Shown here: positions 46,100 to 55,089 of the stretch, in pieces
How the letters are laid out: each line of letters opens with the position of its first letter
Numbering within the stretch: position 1 is the stretch's first letter
NCBI RefSeq assembly: GCF_009903625.1
Contig: NZ_CP047569.1
Span: forward strand, 1,768,501-1,832,500
DNA length: 64,000 bases
Reading direction: 5' to 3'
Source: Microbulbifer sp. ALW1
GTDB lineage: Bacteria > Pseudomonadota > Gammaproteobacteria > Pseudomonadales > Cellvibrionaceae
Notes under the pieces: model-generated
Seen by the model: only the letters and a program-made list of their open reading frames with translations
What the model was told of the DNA's origin: nothing
Databases searched by the model: none
Program-made: the position numbers and the translations under genes

Positions 46100-47212
46100 A
46101 TGCTTGCGATTGTAAGGGGTTGGATAAATCGCTATTTCAGCCAGGAAGAGGTGGTACTACTGGTGTTGCTGCTGTTGGCAGCGATGGTGGTGCTGGCGAC
46201 CCTGGGAGGGGTACTGGCCCCGGTGCTGGCCGCGCTGGTCATCGCCTTTTTGATGCAGGGTATGGTGCAGCGGCTCCAATCCTGGAAGGTACCGCATTGG
46301 CTGTCGGTGACCATCGCCTGCGTGGTGCTGGTTGGCACCATCGTTGGCCTTCTTTTTGTGGTGCTGCCGATAATCTGGCGCCAGACGGGGCGGCTGTTTG
46401 ATGAATTGCCGAATATGATCAATCAGGGCCACGAGCTGCTGTTGTTGCTGCCTGAGCAGTACCCGCGGCTGGTGACCGCCCAGCAGATAGATGAAATCTT
46501 CACCACACTGGGCAGTGAACTGGGTACCTTGGGGCAAACCGTGTTTGCCTTCTCCCTGGCCAACCTGCCGATCTTTGCGGCGGTGCTGATCTATGTGGTG
46601 ATTGTTCCTATCCTGGTGTTCTTTTTCCTCAAGGACTCCGGCAAGTTGTTGAACTGGTGCGCCTCCTTCCTGCCGCAGCAGCGACCGATGCTGCGCCAGA
46701 TCTGGCACGAGATGAATGACCAGGTGGCCAATTATGTGCGCGGCAAGGTGATCGAAATCGCCATTGTGGCGGTGGTGAGCTATGTCGCCTTCCTGTTATT
46801 GGGCGTCAATTACGCACTGTTGCTGGCAGTAGCCGTGGGGCTGTCGGTGCTGATTCCTTATATCGGTGCGGCGGTGGTAACCATCCCGGTGGCGGCCATT
46901 GGCCTGTTCCAGTGGGGCTGGAGCAGCGAATTTTTCTGGTTGATGTTCGCCTACGGCATTATCCAGCTGCTCGACGGCAATGTACTGGTGCCTATCCTGT
47001 TCTCCGAGGCCGTCAACCTGCACCCGGTAGCGATCATTCTGGCGGTGCTGGTATTCGGCGGTATCTGGGGCTTCTGGGGGGTGTTTTTCGCTATCCCGCT
47101 GGCTACGCTTGCCAAGGCGATCATGAATGCCTGGCCCACGGCAGATCACCAGGCCGCGTGGCAGGAGCGTGAGCTGCTGGCCGCTGCCGAAAAAGCCGAA
47201 GAAACCAATTGA
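46100..47212 (+). CDS. AI-2E/PerM-family membrane permease
   Basis: A 370-aa inner-membrane protein with about eight TM helices. The family pattern includes FFFLKDSGKLLNW, NYVRGKVIEIAIVAVVSYV and LIPYIGAAVVTIP, plus the QLLDGNVLVPILFSEAVNLHP segment (short pieces of the PerM/TqsA signature). Members may move small molecules or ions; AI-2 export is shown only for E. coli TqsA. Follows the TusA-like gene, the order also seen in pseudomonads. Confidence 0.9.
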   Translation: MLAIVRGWINRYFSQEEVVLLVLLLLAAMVVLATLGGVLAPVLAALVIAFLMQGMVQRLQSWKVPHWLSVTIACVVLVGTIVGLLFVVLPIIWRQTGRLFDELPNMINQGHELLLLLPEQYPRLVTAQQIDEIFTTLGSELGTLGQTVFAFSLANLPIFAAVLIYVVIVPILVFFFLKDSGKLLNWCASFLPQQRPMLRQIWHEMNDQVANYVRGKVIEIAIVAVVSYVAFLLLGVNYALLLAVAVGLSVLIPYIGAAVVTIPVAAIGLFQWGWSSEFFWLMFAYGIIQLLDGNVLVPILFSEAVNLHPVAIILAVLVFGGIWGFWGVFFAIPLATLAKAIMNAWPTADHQAAWQERELLAAAEKAEETN

Positions 47213-47342
47213 TTCTCCTGGCTTCGGCGGGAGTGGCATTCTCCCGTCTGGGGCACTAATATCCCGCGCTTTATTCTGGTCGCGCCGCCGCCCTGGCGCG
47301 GGGCCGCAAAACTAGCTATTGAAACAGCCACAGGAAAGACCC

Positions 47343-48446
47343 ATGAGCCTTGCTGACAAAGTACTGGCAGTGAATAACGATTTGCCGATCCGCACCGACA
47401 AGCCTGTGCACAGCGGCAAAGTCCGCTCGGTATACTGGCTCACCGAGGCAGACAGCCGGCGCCTGATCGAAGAAAAGGGTTACCCGGTGGCTGCCGACGC
47501 GCCGCTGGCGGTAATGGTCATCTCCGACCGCATCTCCGCCTTCGACTGTATCTGGACCGGTGAAGGTGGTATGCGCGGTGTTCCGGGTAAGGGCGCAGCA
47601 CTGAACGCCATTGCCAATCACTGGTTTGGCCTGTTCAAGGAGCAGGGGTTGGCAGACAGCCACATCCTGGATATCCCGCATCCCGCGGTGTGGATCGTGC
47701 AGAAGGCACGCCCGGTGAAGATTGAAGCCATCGCTCGCCAGTACATCACCGGCTCCATGTGGCGCTCTTACAGCAAGGGCGAGCGCGAATTTTGTGGCAT
47801 CCAGTTGCCAGATGGCCTGCAGAAAGACCAGGAGCTTCCCGAGTTACTGATTACCCCTTCCACCAAGGGCATTCTCACCGGTATTCCCGGTGTGCCGGAG
47901 GCGGACGATGTGAATATCACCCGCAAGAACATCGAAGACAATTTCGCTGCGTTCGGATTCAGCCGTGAGAGTGATATCGCCCAATACGAGAAGCTACTGA
48001 AAGAGGGCTTCGATGTGATTTCTTCGGCGTTGGCTGAACTGGACCAGGTGTTTGTGGATACCAAGTTCGAGTTCGGCTACGTGACCGATGCCGATGGCAA
48101 AGAAAAGCTGATTTACATGGATGAGGTGGGCACCCCGGATTCTTCCCGCATCTGGGAGGGCGAGCAGTACCGCAATGGCAAAGTGGTGGAAAACTCCAAA
48201 GAAGGCTTCCGCCAGGCATTGCTGAACTATTTCCCCGACCCGGACATTCTGCTGAACAAGGACCGCATGGACGAGCGCGAGGCCCTGGCCCGCGACAACG
48301 AGCTGCCGGAATCCATGCTGATGGATGTTTCCGCCACTTACGTTGGTATTGCCGAGAAAATCATTGGCGGAGAGTTGGCGATTTCCGACAATCCCAAGGC
48401 AGAAATCATTCAGGTTTTGCGGGATGGTTACGGTCTGATTGACTGA
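47343..48446 (+). CDS. purC: SAICAR synthase PurC
   Basis: A 367-aa purine enzyme joining CAIR and aspartate. Family motifs: SGKVRSVYW near the start, [28 protein letters not shown] and [21 protein letters not shown]. It is the long form of the enzyme (E. coli has 237 aa), as in some other gammaproteobacteria. ATG at 47343, where the family N-terminus ([12 protein letters not shown]) begins; the frame 24 nt upstream is ignored. Confidence 0.95.
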   Translation: MSLADKVLAVNNDLPIRTDKPVHSGKVRSVYWLTEADSRRLIEEKGYPVAADAPLAVMVISDRISAFDCIWTGEGGMRGVPGKGAALNAIANHWFGLFKEQGLADSHILDIPHPAVWIVQKARPVKIEAIARQYITGSMWRSYSKGEREFCGIQLPDGLQKDQELPELLITPSTKGILTGIPGVPEADDVNITRKNIEDNFAAFGFSRESDIAQYEKLLKEGFDVISSALAELDQVFVDTKFEFGYVTDADGKEKLIYMDEVGTPDSSRIWEGEQYRNGKVVENSKEGFRQALLNYFPDPDILLNKDRMDEREALARDNELPESMLMDVSATYVGIAEKIIGGELAISDNPKAEIIQVLRDGYGLID

Positions 48447-48473
48447 GTCGAATTTTGGATTGTTTATTTTGAG

Positions 48474-48497
48474 ACCGGCCTCTGTGCCGGTTTCTTG
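48474..48497 (+). terminator. Terminator after purC
   Basis: ACCGGC/GCCGGT with a 6-nt loop, then a broken T-run TTCTTGCTTTTT. Confidence 0.55.
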
Positions 48498-48674
48498 CTT
48501 TTTGGGGGGCGGTGATTTGCAGCCACTAAAGTGGCTGCGAAGACCCAGCAAAAAAGAAAAGAACGCCAAGCCACAATTCGCCACAATTGATCCCGGCCTT
48601 GCCCGCTTTATACCCCTCTGTTGCCCACTTGCCTCTGTTTAATGCCTTCATTGATGAAAACCCTGGAGGCACCA

Positions 48675-51077
48675 GTGAATCGTTCCTTTTTTCATACACC
48701 GCGTATTCACCGCGACTTGTTGATTCTTCCAACCAGCGAATATTACCGCCGCCGCTACCGCAAAAATCGGACAGGTAGCTGGCTTCTGTTATTGGTGACC
48801 GCAGCTGCTGTGCTAGTTGCAGCCATGGGCGCCAAAGCGCAGGAGCTGAGTGTGGTCGATGACGTTGAAACCGGTCACGCATTTAACAGTGTCAGCATGA
48901 GCGAATCCGGCAGTGGTGATTTGCTATTTCAGGCCGCAGAACCGGGCCGCTACGTTCCTGCGATTCATCTCGGCACAGAAGTTGAGGTCAAGGTACGTGG
49001 CCTGGTTGCGGAAGTGACACTTCAGCAACGATTCGCCAATACCTCGAAACACTGGCAAGAGGCGGTGTACGTGCTGCCGCTGCCGGAGAATGCAGCTGTC
49101 AATGGAATGGATATTGTCATTGGTGAACGGCGCATTGTCGGTGAGGTACGCGAGCGCCACCAGGCGCAGCAGATCTACAAAAAGGCGCGGGAGGAGGGGA
49201 AACGTGCAGCACTGCTGGAGCAGCAACGACCAAATCTGTTTACCAGTCGTGTTGCCAATATCGCACCGGAAGAAGAGGTAGCCGTGGAAGTGCGCTACCT
49301 GCAGACCTTGCGGTTTGACCGCGGCCAGTTCAGCCTGCATTTTCCCAGTACCCTGACGCCACGCTACATGCCGGGTGAGCCGGTGACTGCCGAGAAGAAT
49401 GTGCATTTTAATGCGCACGGTTGGTCACTGCCTACGGATCAGGTGCCGGATGCGGACTTGATTTCTCCGGTGATGCAGCCGATGTCTGAGCTCGCGGAGC
49501 AGGGCAGTCACCAGATGAAAATCTGTATCGACCTCGGGATAGGGTTGCCACTTGCGGATATTTACAGTCCCTATCACGAAATCGATTTTCGCAGCACAAG
49601 TGATCATCGCTATAGCATTCAGCTGAAGCAGGGCAGTGCGTCCATGGATCGGGATTTTGCTCTCTTCTGGCGGCCGCAGGGCTCCTCGATGCCGGCGGCG
49701 GCCATGTTTGCGGAGCAGTCGGCGAAAGATTCCCGTCAGTATCTGCAATTGCTACTGTTGCCTCCCCAGGAAAATACCAACACACGCAAGTTACCGCGGG
49801 AAGTGGTGTACGTGGTGGATACCTCCGGCTCTATGGGCGGCAATTCAATTCGCCAGGCGAAAGAAAGCCTGCTGTTGGCGTTGTCGCGTTTGGGTGCTGC
49901 GGATCGTTTCAACGTGATCGAATTTAACAGTCATACCCAAGCGCTGTACCCAAGGCCGCTTGCCGCGACCCCGGAAAATATCCAGCGCGCACGAGATTGG
50001 GTGGAATCACTTCACGCCCGCGGCGGCACTGAAATGGCGCCAGCGTTGAAACAAGCTCTCTCCCAGCAGCTCAGCGATGAGATCGGCGAGCTGGTGCGTC
50101 AGGTGATTTTTATTACCGACGGGGCCGTTGGCAATGAGAGTGCCCTGTTCGAATTGATTCGCCAGCGCCTGGGTGAGGTGCGTTTGTTTACCGTGGGTAT
50201 CGGCTCGGCGCCCAACCGTTTCTTTATGACCAAAGCGGCGCAATATGGACGGGGCAGTTTTGTACAGATTGGCGATTTGAACGAGGTGCAAACCAAAATG
50301 GGTGCCTTGTTTGAAAAGCTGGAAAGCCCACTGGTAACCGATCTGCAGGTCCAGTGGCCTCAGGGCGTAAAAGTGGAAGCTTATCCACAGCGCCTGCCGG
50401 ATCTGTACCGCGGTGAGCCGGTGCAACTGGTGGCGCAGTTTGAGGGAGGAATACCTGGCAGCAACAGCGCGGGTGAAGTCAAAATCAGTGGCCGCCTCGC
50501 TGGCAAGCGTTTCACTCGCAGCCTGGCGCTATCACAACTGGCGGTGGACAGCGCCGGCAAGGGTATCGGCAGTCTGTGGGCAAGGGCCAAGATCGCATCG
50601 CTGCGAGATCAACAGCGCGAGCGGGGCAGACTGGCTGGGCCGGAAAGTGAGGATCCGCTGCGTCAGCAGATAGTACAGCTGGCACTGGATTATCAACTCA
50701 CCAGTCCCTACACCAGCTTTGTTGCGGTGGAACAGCTGCCGGTACGCCCCGCGAGTGAATCTCTCAAGTCGAGCCCGGTGCCGAATGCGGTCGCCCGTGG
50801 ACAAGTGCAGCAGCCGTTTACCTATCCCGCTACTGCCAATGGCATTTATGGACAGTGGTTACTGGCGGCACTGCTTTTCTCACTCGGCGGCTTGCTGCGT
50901 CGGCTGCAAAAGCCGCGGCAAAATGTTCAGGCGGTGAGAACCCCGGGTGTTTGCGGTCTCCTGCGCCGGTGGCGCAGCGCGCTCGAGCGCAGTGTTCGCC
51001 GCTGGTTGCGCAGTGTGTTGCCGGATGTGCGTCGAACCGACGCTCGCGCGCAGCGATTGGCAGGGGGCGGGCTATGA
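48675..51077 (+). CDS. VIT-VWA protein, sortase target of marine proteobacteria
   Basis: An 800-aa surface protein. The N-terminal hydrophobic signal is near residues 35-55. A VIT domain lies at ~95-220 (RGLVAEVTLQQRFANTSKHW, then ALLEQQRPNLFTSRVANI). A VWA domain begins near 375 with MIDAS D382-T-S-G-S386 and ADRFNVIEFNS. The sorting signal YPATANG is at 717-723, followed by a TM helix and Arg. It is the substrate of the adjacent sortase, a pairing that defines the 'marine proteobacterial sortase target' family. After the TM there is an unusually long basic tail (~55 residues). Start GTG at 48675 has GGAGG 5 nt upstream; ATGs at 48621 and 48654 are less likely. Confidence 0.9.
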   Translation: MNRSFFHTPRIHRDLLILPTSEYYRRRYRKNRTGSWLLLLVTAAAVLVAAMGAKAQELSVVDDVETGHAFNSVSMSESGSGDLLFQAAEPGRYVPAIHLGTEVEVKVRGLVAEVTLQQRFANTSKHWQEAVYVLPLPENAAVNGMDIVIGERRIVGEVRERHQAQQIYKKAREEGKRAALLEQQRPNLFTSRVANIAPEEEVAVEVRYLQTLRFDRGQFSLHFPSTLTPRYMPGEPVTAEKNVHFNAHGWSLPTDQVPDADLISPVMQPMSELAEQGSHQMKICIDLGIGLPLADIYSPYHEIDFRSTSDHRYSIQLKQGSASMDRDFALFWRPQGSSMPAAAMFAEQSAKDSRQYLQLLLLPPQENTNTRKLPREVVYVVDTSGSMGGNSIRQAKESLLLALSRLGAADRFNVIEFNSHTQALYPRPLAATPENIQRARDWVESLHARGGTEMAPALKQALSQQLSDEIGELVRQVIFITDGAVGNESALFELIRQRLGEVRLFTVGIGSAPNRFFMTKAAQYGRGSFVQIGDLNEVQTKMGALFEKLESPLVTDLQVQWPQGVKVEAYPQRLPDLYRGEPVQLVAQFEGGIPGSNSAGEVKISGRLAGKRFTRSLALSQLAVDSAGKGIGSLWARAKIASLRDQQRERGRLAGPESEDPLRQQIVQLALDYQLTSPYTSFVAVEQLPVRPASESLKSSPVPNAVARGQVQQPFTYPATANGIYGQWLLAALLFSLGGLLRRLQKPRQNVQAVRTPGVCGLLRRWRSALERSVRRWLRSVLPDVRRTDARAQRLAGGGL

Positions 51078-51751
51078 CACTCTCTGGTAAGGGCGCGCGC
51101 TGGCTGTCCAGGCTGTTGATCTGCGCAGGGCTCTGGCAGTTGGGCAGTGGCAGCTGGCTGTGGCTCAAGGCGGAGCTGGCGCAGTACCTCATCAGCGATT
51201 CCTGGCAGCGCCAAATTGCCAGTGGCGAAATACACAAGCCCTGGCCCTGGGCAGACACCTGGCCAGTGGCCCGGTTGCAACTGGGTGATGAAAAGCCATT
51301 GGTGGTACTTGAAGGAGCCAGCGGACAAGCGCTGGCTTTTGGGCCCGGGATGGTTCAAACAGACATCCCGTCACCAGATGGCGGTGCTGCAGTGCCGATC
51401 ACCGTCATTGCTGCACACCGGGACACGCATTTTCGAGGGCTGGAGCGATTGCATCCGGGGTCCCCGGTTCAGCTGCAGGGGGCCGATGGTCGCTGGCACA
51501 GATATGCGGTGCGCGAGGCTCGGGTGGTTGATAGCCGCAGCGGAGTCCTGCCGAGCTTTTCGCAATCGGGGAATGCCGCCGGCGTGATGCTGGTGACCTG
51601 CTACCCTTTTGACGCGGTGGATGCCGGTGGCCCCCTGAGATACCTGGTATACGCAGAACAAGTGGATAGGCCAGCAGTGGTTGAATCGATGATTGAATCG
51701 GGGGCTGAATCGATGATTGGATCGACAGCTGAATCGGTAGTTGAGCTATAG
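51074..51751 (+). CDS. Class GN sortase of marine proteobacteria
   Basis: A 225-aa sortase with an N-terminal TM helix (~12-32). Catalytic triad H115 (AAHRDTHF), C176 (VTCYPFD) and R189 (GGPLRYLVY). Its ATG overlaps the stop of the target gene by four bases, so the two are translationally coupled. It presumably cleaves the YPATANG signal of that target. The last ~25 residues are degenerate ESMIES-type repeats and are not part of the fold. Confidence 0.9.
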   Translation: MTLSGKGARWLSRLLICAGLWQLGSGSWLWLKAELAQYLISDSWQRQIASGEIHKPWPWADTWPVARLQLGDEKPLVVLEGASGQALAFGPGMVQTDIPSPDGGAAVPITVIAAHRDTHFRGLERLHPGSPVQLQGADGRWHRYAVREARVVDSRSGVLPSFSQSGNAAGVMLVTCYPFDAVDAGGPLRYLVYAEQVDRPAVVESMIESGAESMIGSTAESVVEL

Positions 51752-51990
51752 CTTATTGGCAGGCTGCCCGCAGGTTGCAGGGGGCTTTTGCATTCTGGTC
51801 CAGGTGCTGCTGACGGACCGGGTGGTTGGCGCTGGAAGCGACTATCCGTCGAAAACCTGGCGACTTGGTACGAGCGTGACCAAAAAGTGATTTCTGGACT
51901 CTATTTTGTAACCGAATTTCCCGAATTCACGGCAAAACTATCCGCTGAACAGGGTTTGGGAAAACTATTTGTTTTGGAATTTGGTTTTAT

Positions 51991-52019
51991 TTGTTACTAA
52001 TCGTCCTATCTGGTAAATC
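51991..52019 (+). promoter_or_regulatory. Candidate promoter for aceE-aceF
   Basis: TTGTTA, a 17-nt spacer and TAAATC, with a TGG extended -10 lead. The -10 match is weak; the position just ahead of the palindrome is the main support. Confidence 0.35.
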
Positions 52020-52021
52020 GT

Positions 52022-52038
52022 TTGTAGTAATACTACAA
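52022..52038. promoter_or_regulatory. GntR/FadR-type operator palindrome
   Basis: TTGTAGTAATACTACAA is a perfect 8-bp inverted repeat about a central A and contains TAGTAATACTA, which fits the FadR-subfamily consensus TNGTNNNACNA. It overlaps the expected start of the candidate promoter at 51991-52019. A PdhR-like pyruvate regulator would be the expected partner; no such gene is in the window. Confidence 0.5.
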
Positions 52039-52395
52039 TCGCCTCCGCTTGCTTACACCGGTCCGTTAATTGAGGACAGTGGCACCAATTGAGGTGCTGA
52101 ATCCGGTCCAAATATTGGTTGGCTGACCCCGTAAGCACTTTCGAATTCAATGCCGAATTCATGTCGAGCCGGTCTCAACAACCGGCGGTATTCAGGTCGC
52201 ACAGTCCCTCTGATTTCACTCACCAGTGCTGAAACGCTGTTTGGTGAACGCTGCTTTTCCGCCACTTCAGGCGGTGAATTGGCGATTACGGTATCTATTT
52301 GTGAGTAGCCTCCGGGGTTTGAGGTACTGTTGCGCAGCAAAAATTCTGACCATAAAAAACCGACTCGACGTCGTATATTCGCCGAGGAGCATTTG

Positions 52396-55065
52396 ATGCA
52401 CGAAGAAACCGACATTCAGGAAACGCAGGAATGGCTGGACGCGCTGCAGGCGGTAATCCGCCACAGCGGCAAGGAACGCGCCGCGTTCCTGATCAAGCAG
52501 CTGTCTGACCGCGCCACCAACACTGGCGTTCAGTTGCCGGCGGCCATCACCACCCCTTACCGCAATACCATTCCGCAGGACGCGGAAAAGCGTATGCCCG
52601 GCGATCTGTTCATGGAGCGTCGAATCCGCTCCCTGATCCGCTGGAACGCGCTGGCCATGGTGGTGCGCGCCAACTCCAACAGTGACAGCCTCGGCGGCCA
52701 CATTGCGAGTTTCTCTTCTGCAGCGACCCTGTACGATGTTGCCTTTAACTATTTCTTCCGCGGCAACGAAGGTGAAGAGCGTGGCGACCTGATTTTCTTC
52801 CAGGGCCACAGTGCACCGGGGATCTACGCCCGCTCCTATCTGGAAGGCCGCTTCGACGAAGAGCAGCTGGACAACTTCCGTCGCGAAGTGAACGGCAATG
52901 GCCTGTCTTCCTACCCGCACCCCTGGCTAATGCCGGAATACTGGCAGTTCCCCACCGTATCCATGGGCCTGGGCCCGATCCAGGCGATCTACCAGGCGCA
53001 CATCATGCGTTACCTGTCTGCCCGTGGCCTGTCGCCGCGCGGCGATCGCAAGGTGTGGGCATTCCTGGGCGATGGCGAATGTGACGAGCCAGAATCCCTC
53101 GGCGCTATCGCCCTGGCGGGCCGCGAGAAGCTGGAAAATCTGGTGTTCGTGGTCAACTGTAACCTGCAGCGCTTGGACGGCCCGGTACGTGGTAACGGCA
53201 AGATCGTGCAGGAGCTGGAAGGCGTATTCCGCGGTGCCGGCTGGAACGTGATCAAGGTCCTGTGGGGCCGTTTATGGGACCCGCTGTTCGAAAAAGACGA
53301 AAAAGGTCTGCTGCAGAAAGTCATGGACGAAACCGTCGATGGCGAGATGCAGAACTTCAAAGCCAATGGCGGCGCCTACACCCGCGAGCATTTCTTCGGC
53401 AAATACCCGGAGCTGGCGGAGATGGTCAAGGACTTCTCCGACGACGAGATTATGAAGCTCAACCGCGGCGGCCACGACCCGTACAAAGTGTACGCGGCCT
53501 ACGCCGAAGCCATGGCGAGCAAGGGCAAGCCCACCGTGATCCTGGCACAGACCGTAAAAGGTTACGGCCTGGGTGCTGCCGGTGAAGCGGCGATGGACAC
53601 CCACAACGTCAAGAAGATGGATACCGAAGCGCTGAAGCGTTTCCGCGACCGCTTCGCGATTCCGATTACCGACAAGGAAATCGAAGAAGTCCCTTACTAC
53701 CGTCCGGCGCCAGACAGCCCGGAAATGAAGTACATGGCCGAGCGCCGCAAGGCACTGGGTGGCCCGGTACCTTCTCGCAGCACTGAAGTGGCCAAGCTGG
53801 AAATCCCGGAACTGGACGCCTTCAGCGCCCTGACCAAAGGCTCCGGCGACCGCGAAATTTCCACCACCATGGCGTTCGTACGCGCGCTGTCCGTGCTGGT
53901 GAAAGACAAGAAAATGGGCCAGAACGTCGCGCCGATCGTGCCGGACGAAGCCCGTACCTTCGGTATGGAAGGTCTGTTCCGTCAGCTGGGTATCTACTCT
54001 TCCCAGGGCCAGAAATACACGCCGGTCGACCACGGCCAGATCATGTATTACAAGGAAGACAAGAAAGGCCAGGTGCTGGAAGAAGGCATCAACGAAGCCG
54101 GTGCTATGTCCGCGTGGATGGCTCTGGCGACTGCCTACAGCAACCACGGCGTGCCGATGGTGCCTTTCTACATCTACTACTCCATGTTCGGCTTCCAGCG
54201 CATTGGCGACCTCGCCTGGGCTGCGGGCGACATGCAGGCGCGCGGCTTCCTGATCGGTGCCACCGCTGGCCGTACCACCCTGAACGGTGAAGGTCTGCAG
54301 CACCAGGATGGTCACAGCCTGGTACTGTCCGGCACCATCCCGAACTGTAAGAGCTACGATCCGGCCTTCGGCTACGACCTGGCGGTAATCATTCGCCAGG
54401 GCCTCAAGGAGATGTACGAAGAGCAGCAGAACCTCTTCTACTACGTCACCGTAGAGAACGAAAACTTCCTGCAGCCGGAAATGCCGCAGGGTGTGGAAGA
54501 AGGCATTATCCGCGGTATCTACAAGCTGGACACCAATTCCCGCAAGCCCGCCAAAGGCAAAGCGGCGAAGAAGCACGTACAGCTGGTGGGCGCTGGCTCC
54601 ATCCTGCGCGAAGTGATGGCCGCAGCCGATATCCTTGCGGATCAGTTCGGTGTGACCTCCGACGTGTGGAACCTGACCTCCGCCACCGAAGCTTCCCGCG
54701 AAGCGCAGGACGTGGCGCGCTGGAACATGCTGCACCCCACCGAGGCACCGCGTAAGGCCTGGGTGAGCGAACAGTTCGAAGGCAACGAGACTCCGGTGGT
54801 GATTTCCACCGACTACATCCGTGCCTACGTGGAGCCGCTGCGCGAGTTTATCGACGGCGACATGATTACCCTCGGCACCGACGGCTTCGGCCGCTCCGAC
54901 AGCCGCGAGCAGCTGCGTCGCTTCTTCGAAGTGAACCGCAACTACGTGGTGATTGCCGCGCTGACTGGCCTGGCGAAGCAGGGTGTGATCGAAGCCAGCG
55001 AGGTGGCGGATGCCATCAAGGCGCTGAACATTGACCCGGAAAAAGTAAATCCGCGTCTGGTCTAA
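52396..55065 (+). CDS. aceE: Pyruvate dehydrogenase E1 component
   Basis: An 889-aa homodimeric-type E1, decarboxylating pyruvate with TPP and acetylating the E2 lipoyl group. The TPP motif GDGECDEPESLGAI and VVNCNLQRLDGPVRGNG lie near 230-280. The transketolase-type domains continue to PDEARTFGMEGLF and RTTLNGEGLQHQDGHS, conserved in AceE. Length matches E. coli AceE (887). The ATG at 52396 follows GAGGAG at 6-nt spacing; the frame 66 nt upstream is not used. aceF follows after 24 nt. Confidence 0.97.
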   Translation: MHEETDIQETQEWLDALQAVIRHSGKERAAFLIKQLSDRATNTGVQLPAAITTPYRNTIPQDAEKRMPGDLFMERRIRSLIRWNALAMVVRANSNSDSLGGHIASFSSAATLYDVAFNYFFRGNEGEERGDLIFFQGHSAPGIYARSYLEGRFDEEQLDNFRREVNGNGLSSYPHPWLMPEYWQFPTVSMGLGPIQAIYQAHIMRYLSARGLSPRGDRKVWAFLGDGECDEPESLGAIALAGREKLENLVFVVNCNLQRLDGPVRGNGKIVQELEGVFRGAGWNVIKVLWGRLWDPLFEKDEKGLLQKVMDETVDGEMQNFKANGGAYTREHFFGKYPELAEMVKDFSDDEIMKLNRGGHDPYKVYAAYAEAMASKGKPTVILAQTVKGYGLGAAGEAAMDTHNVKKMDTEALKRFRDRFAIPITDKEIEEVPYYRPAPDSPEMKYMAERRKALGGPVPSRSTEVAKLEIPELDAFSALTKGSGDREISTTMAFVRALSVLVKDKKMGQNVAPIVPDEARTFGMEGLFRQLGIYSSQGQKYTPVDHGQIMYYKEDKKGQVLEEGINEAGAMSAWMALATAYSNHGVPMVPFYIYYSMFGFQRIGDLAWAAGDMQARGFLIGATAGRTTLNGEGLQHQDGHSLVLSGTIPNCKSYDPAFGYDLAVIIRQGLKEMYEEQQNLFYYVTVENENFLQPEMPQGVEEGIIRGIYKLDTNSRKPAKGKAAKKHVQLVGAGSILREVMAAADILADQFGVTSDVWNLTSATEASREAQDVARWNMLHPTEAPRKAWVSEQFEGNETPVVISTDYIRAYVEPLREFIDGDMITLGTDGFGRSDSREQLRRFFEVNRNYVVIAALTGLAKQGVIEASEVADAIKALNIDPEKVNPRLV

Positions 55066-55089
55066 CCCCGCGATAAGGAAACTAGAGAT

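Larger units (their letters stand above)
51752..52395. other. Long aceE leader
   Basis: About 640 bp before aceE with no gene. It holds the putative promoter at 51991-52019, the palindrome at 52022-52038 and a weak hairpin GCCGGT/ACCGGC at 52168-52186. The aceE leader of ~370 nt is unusually long. Confidence 0.5.
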
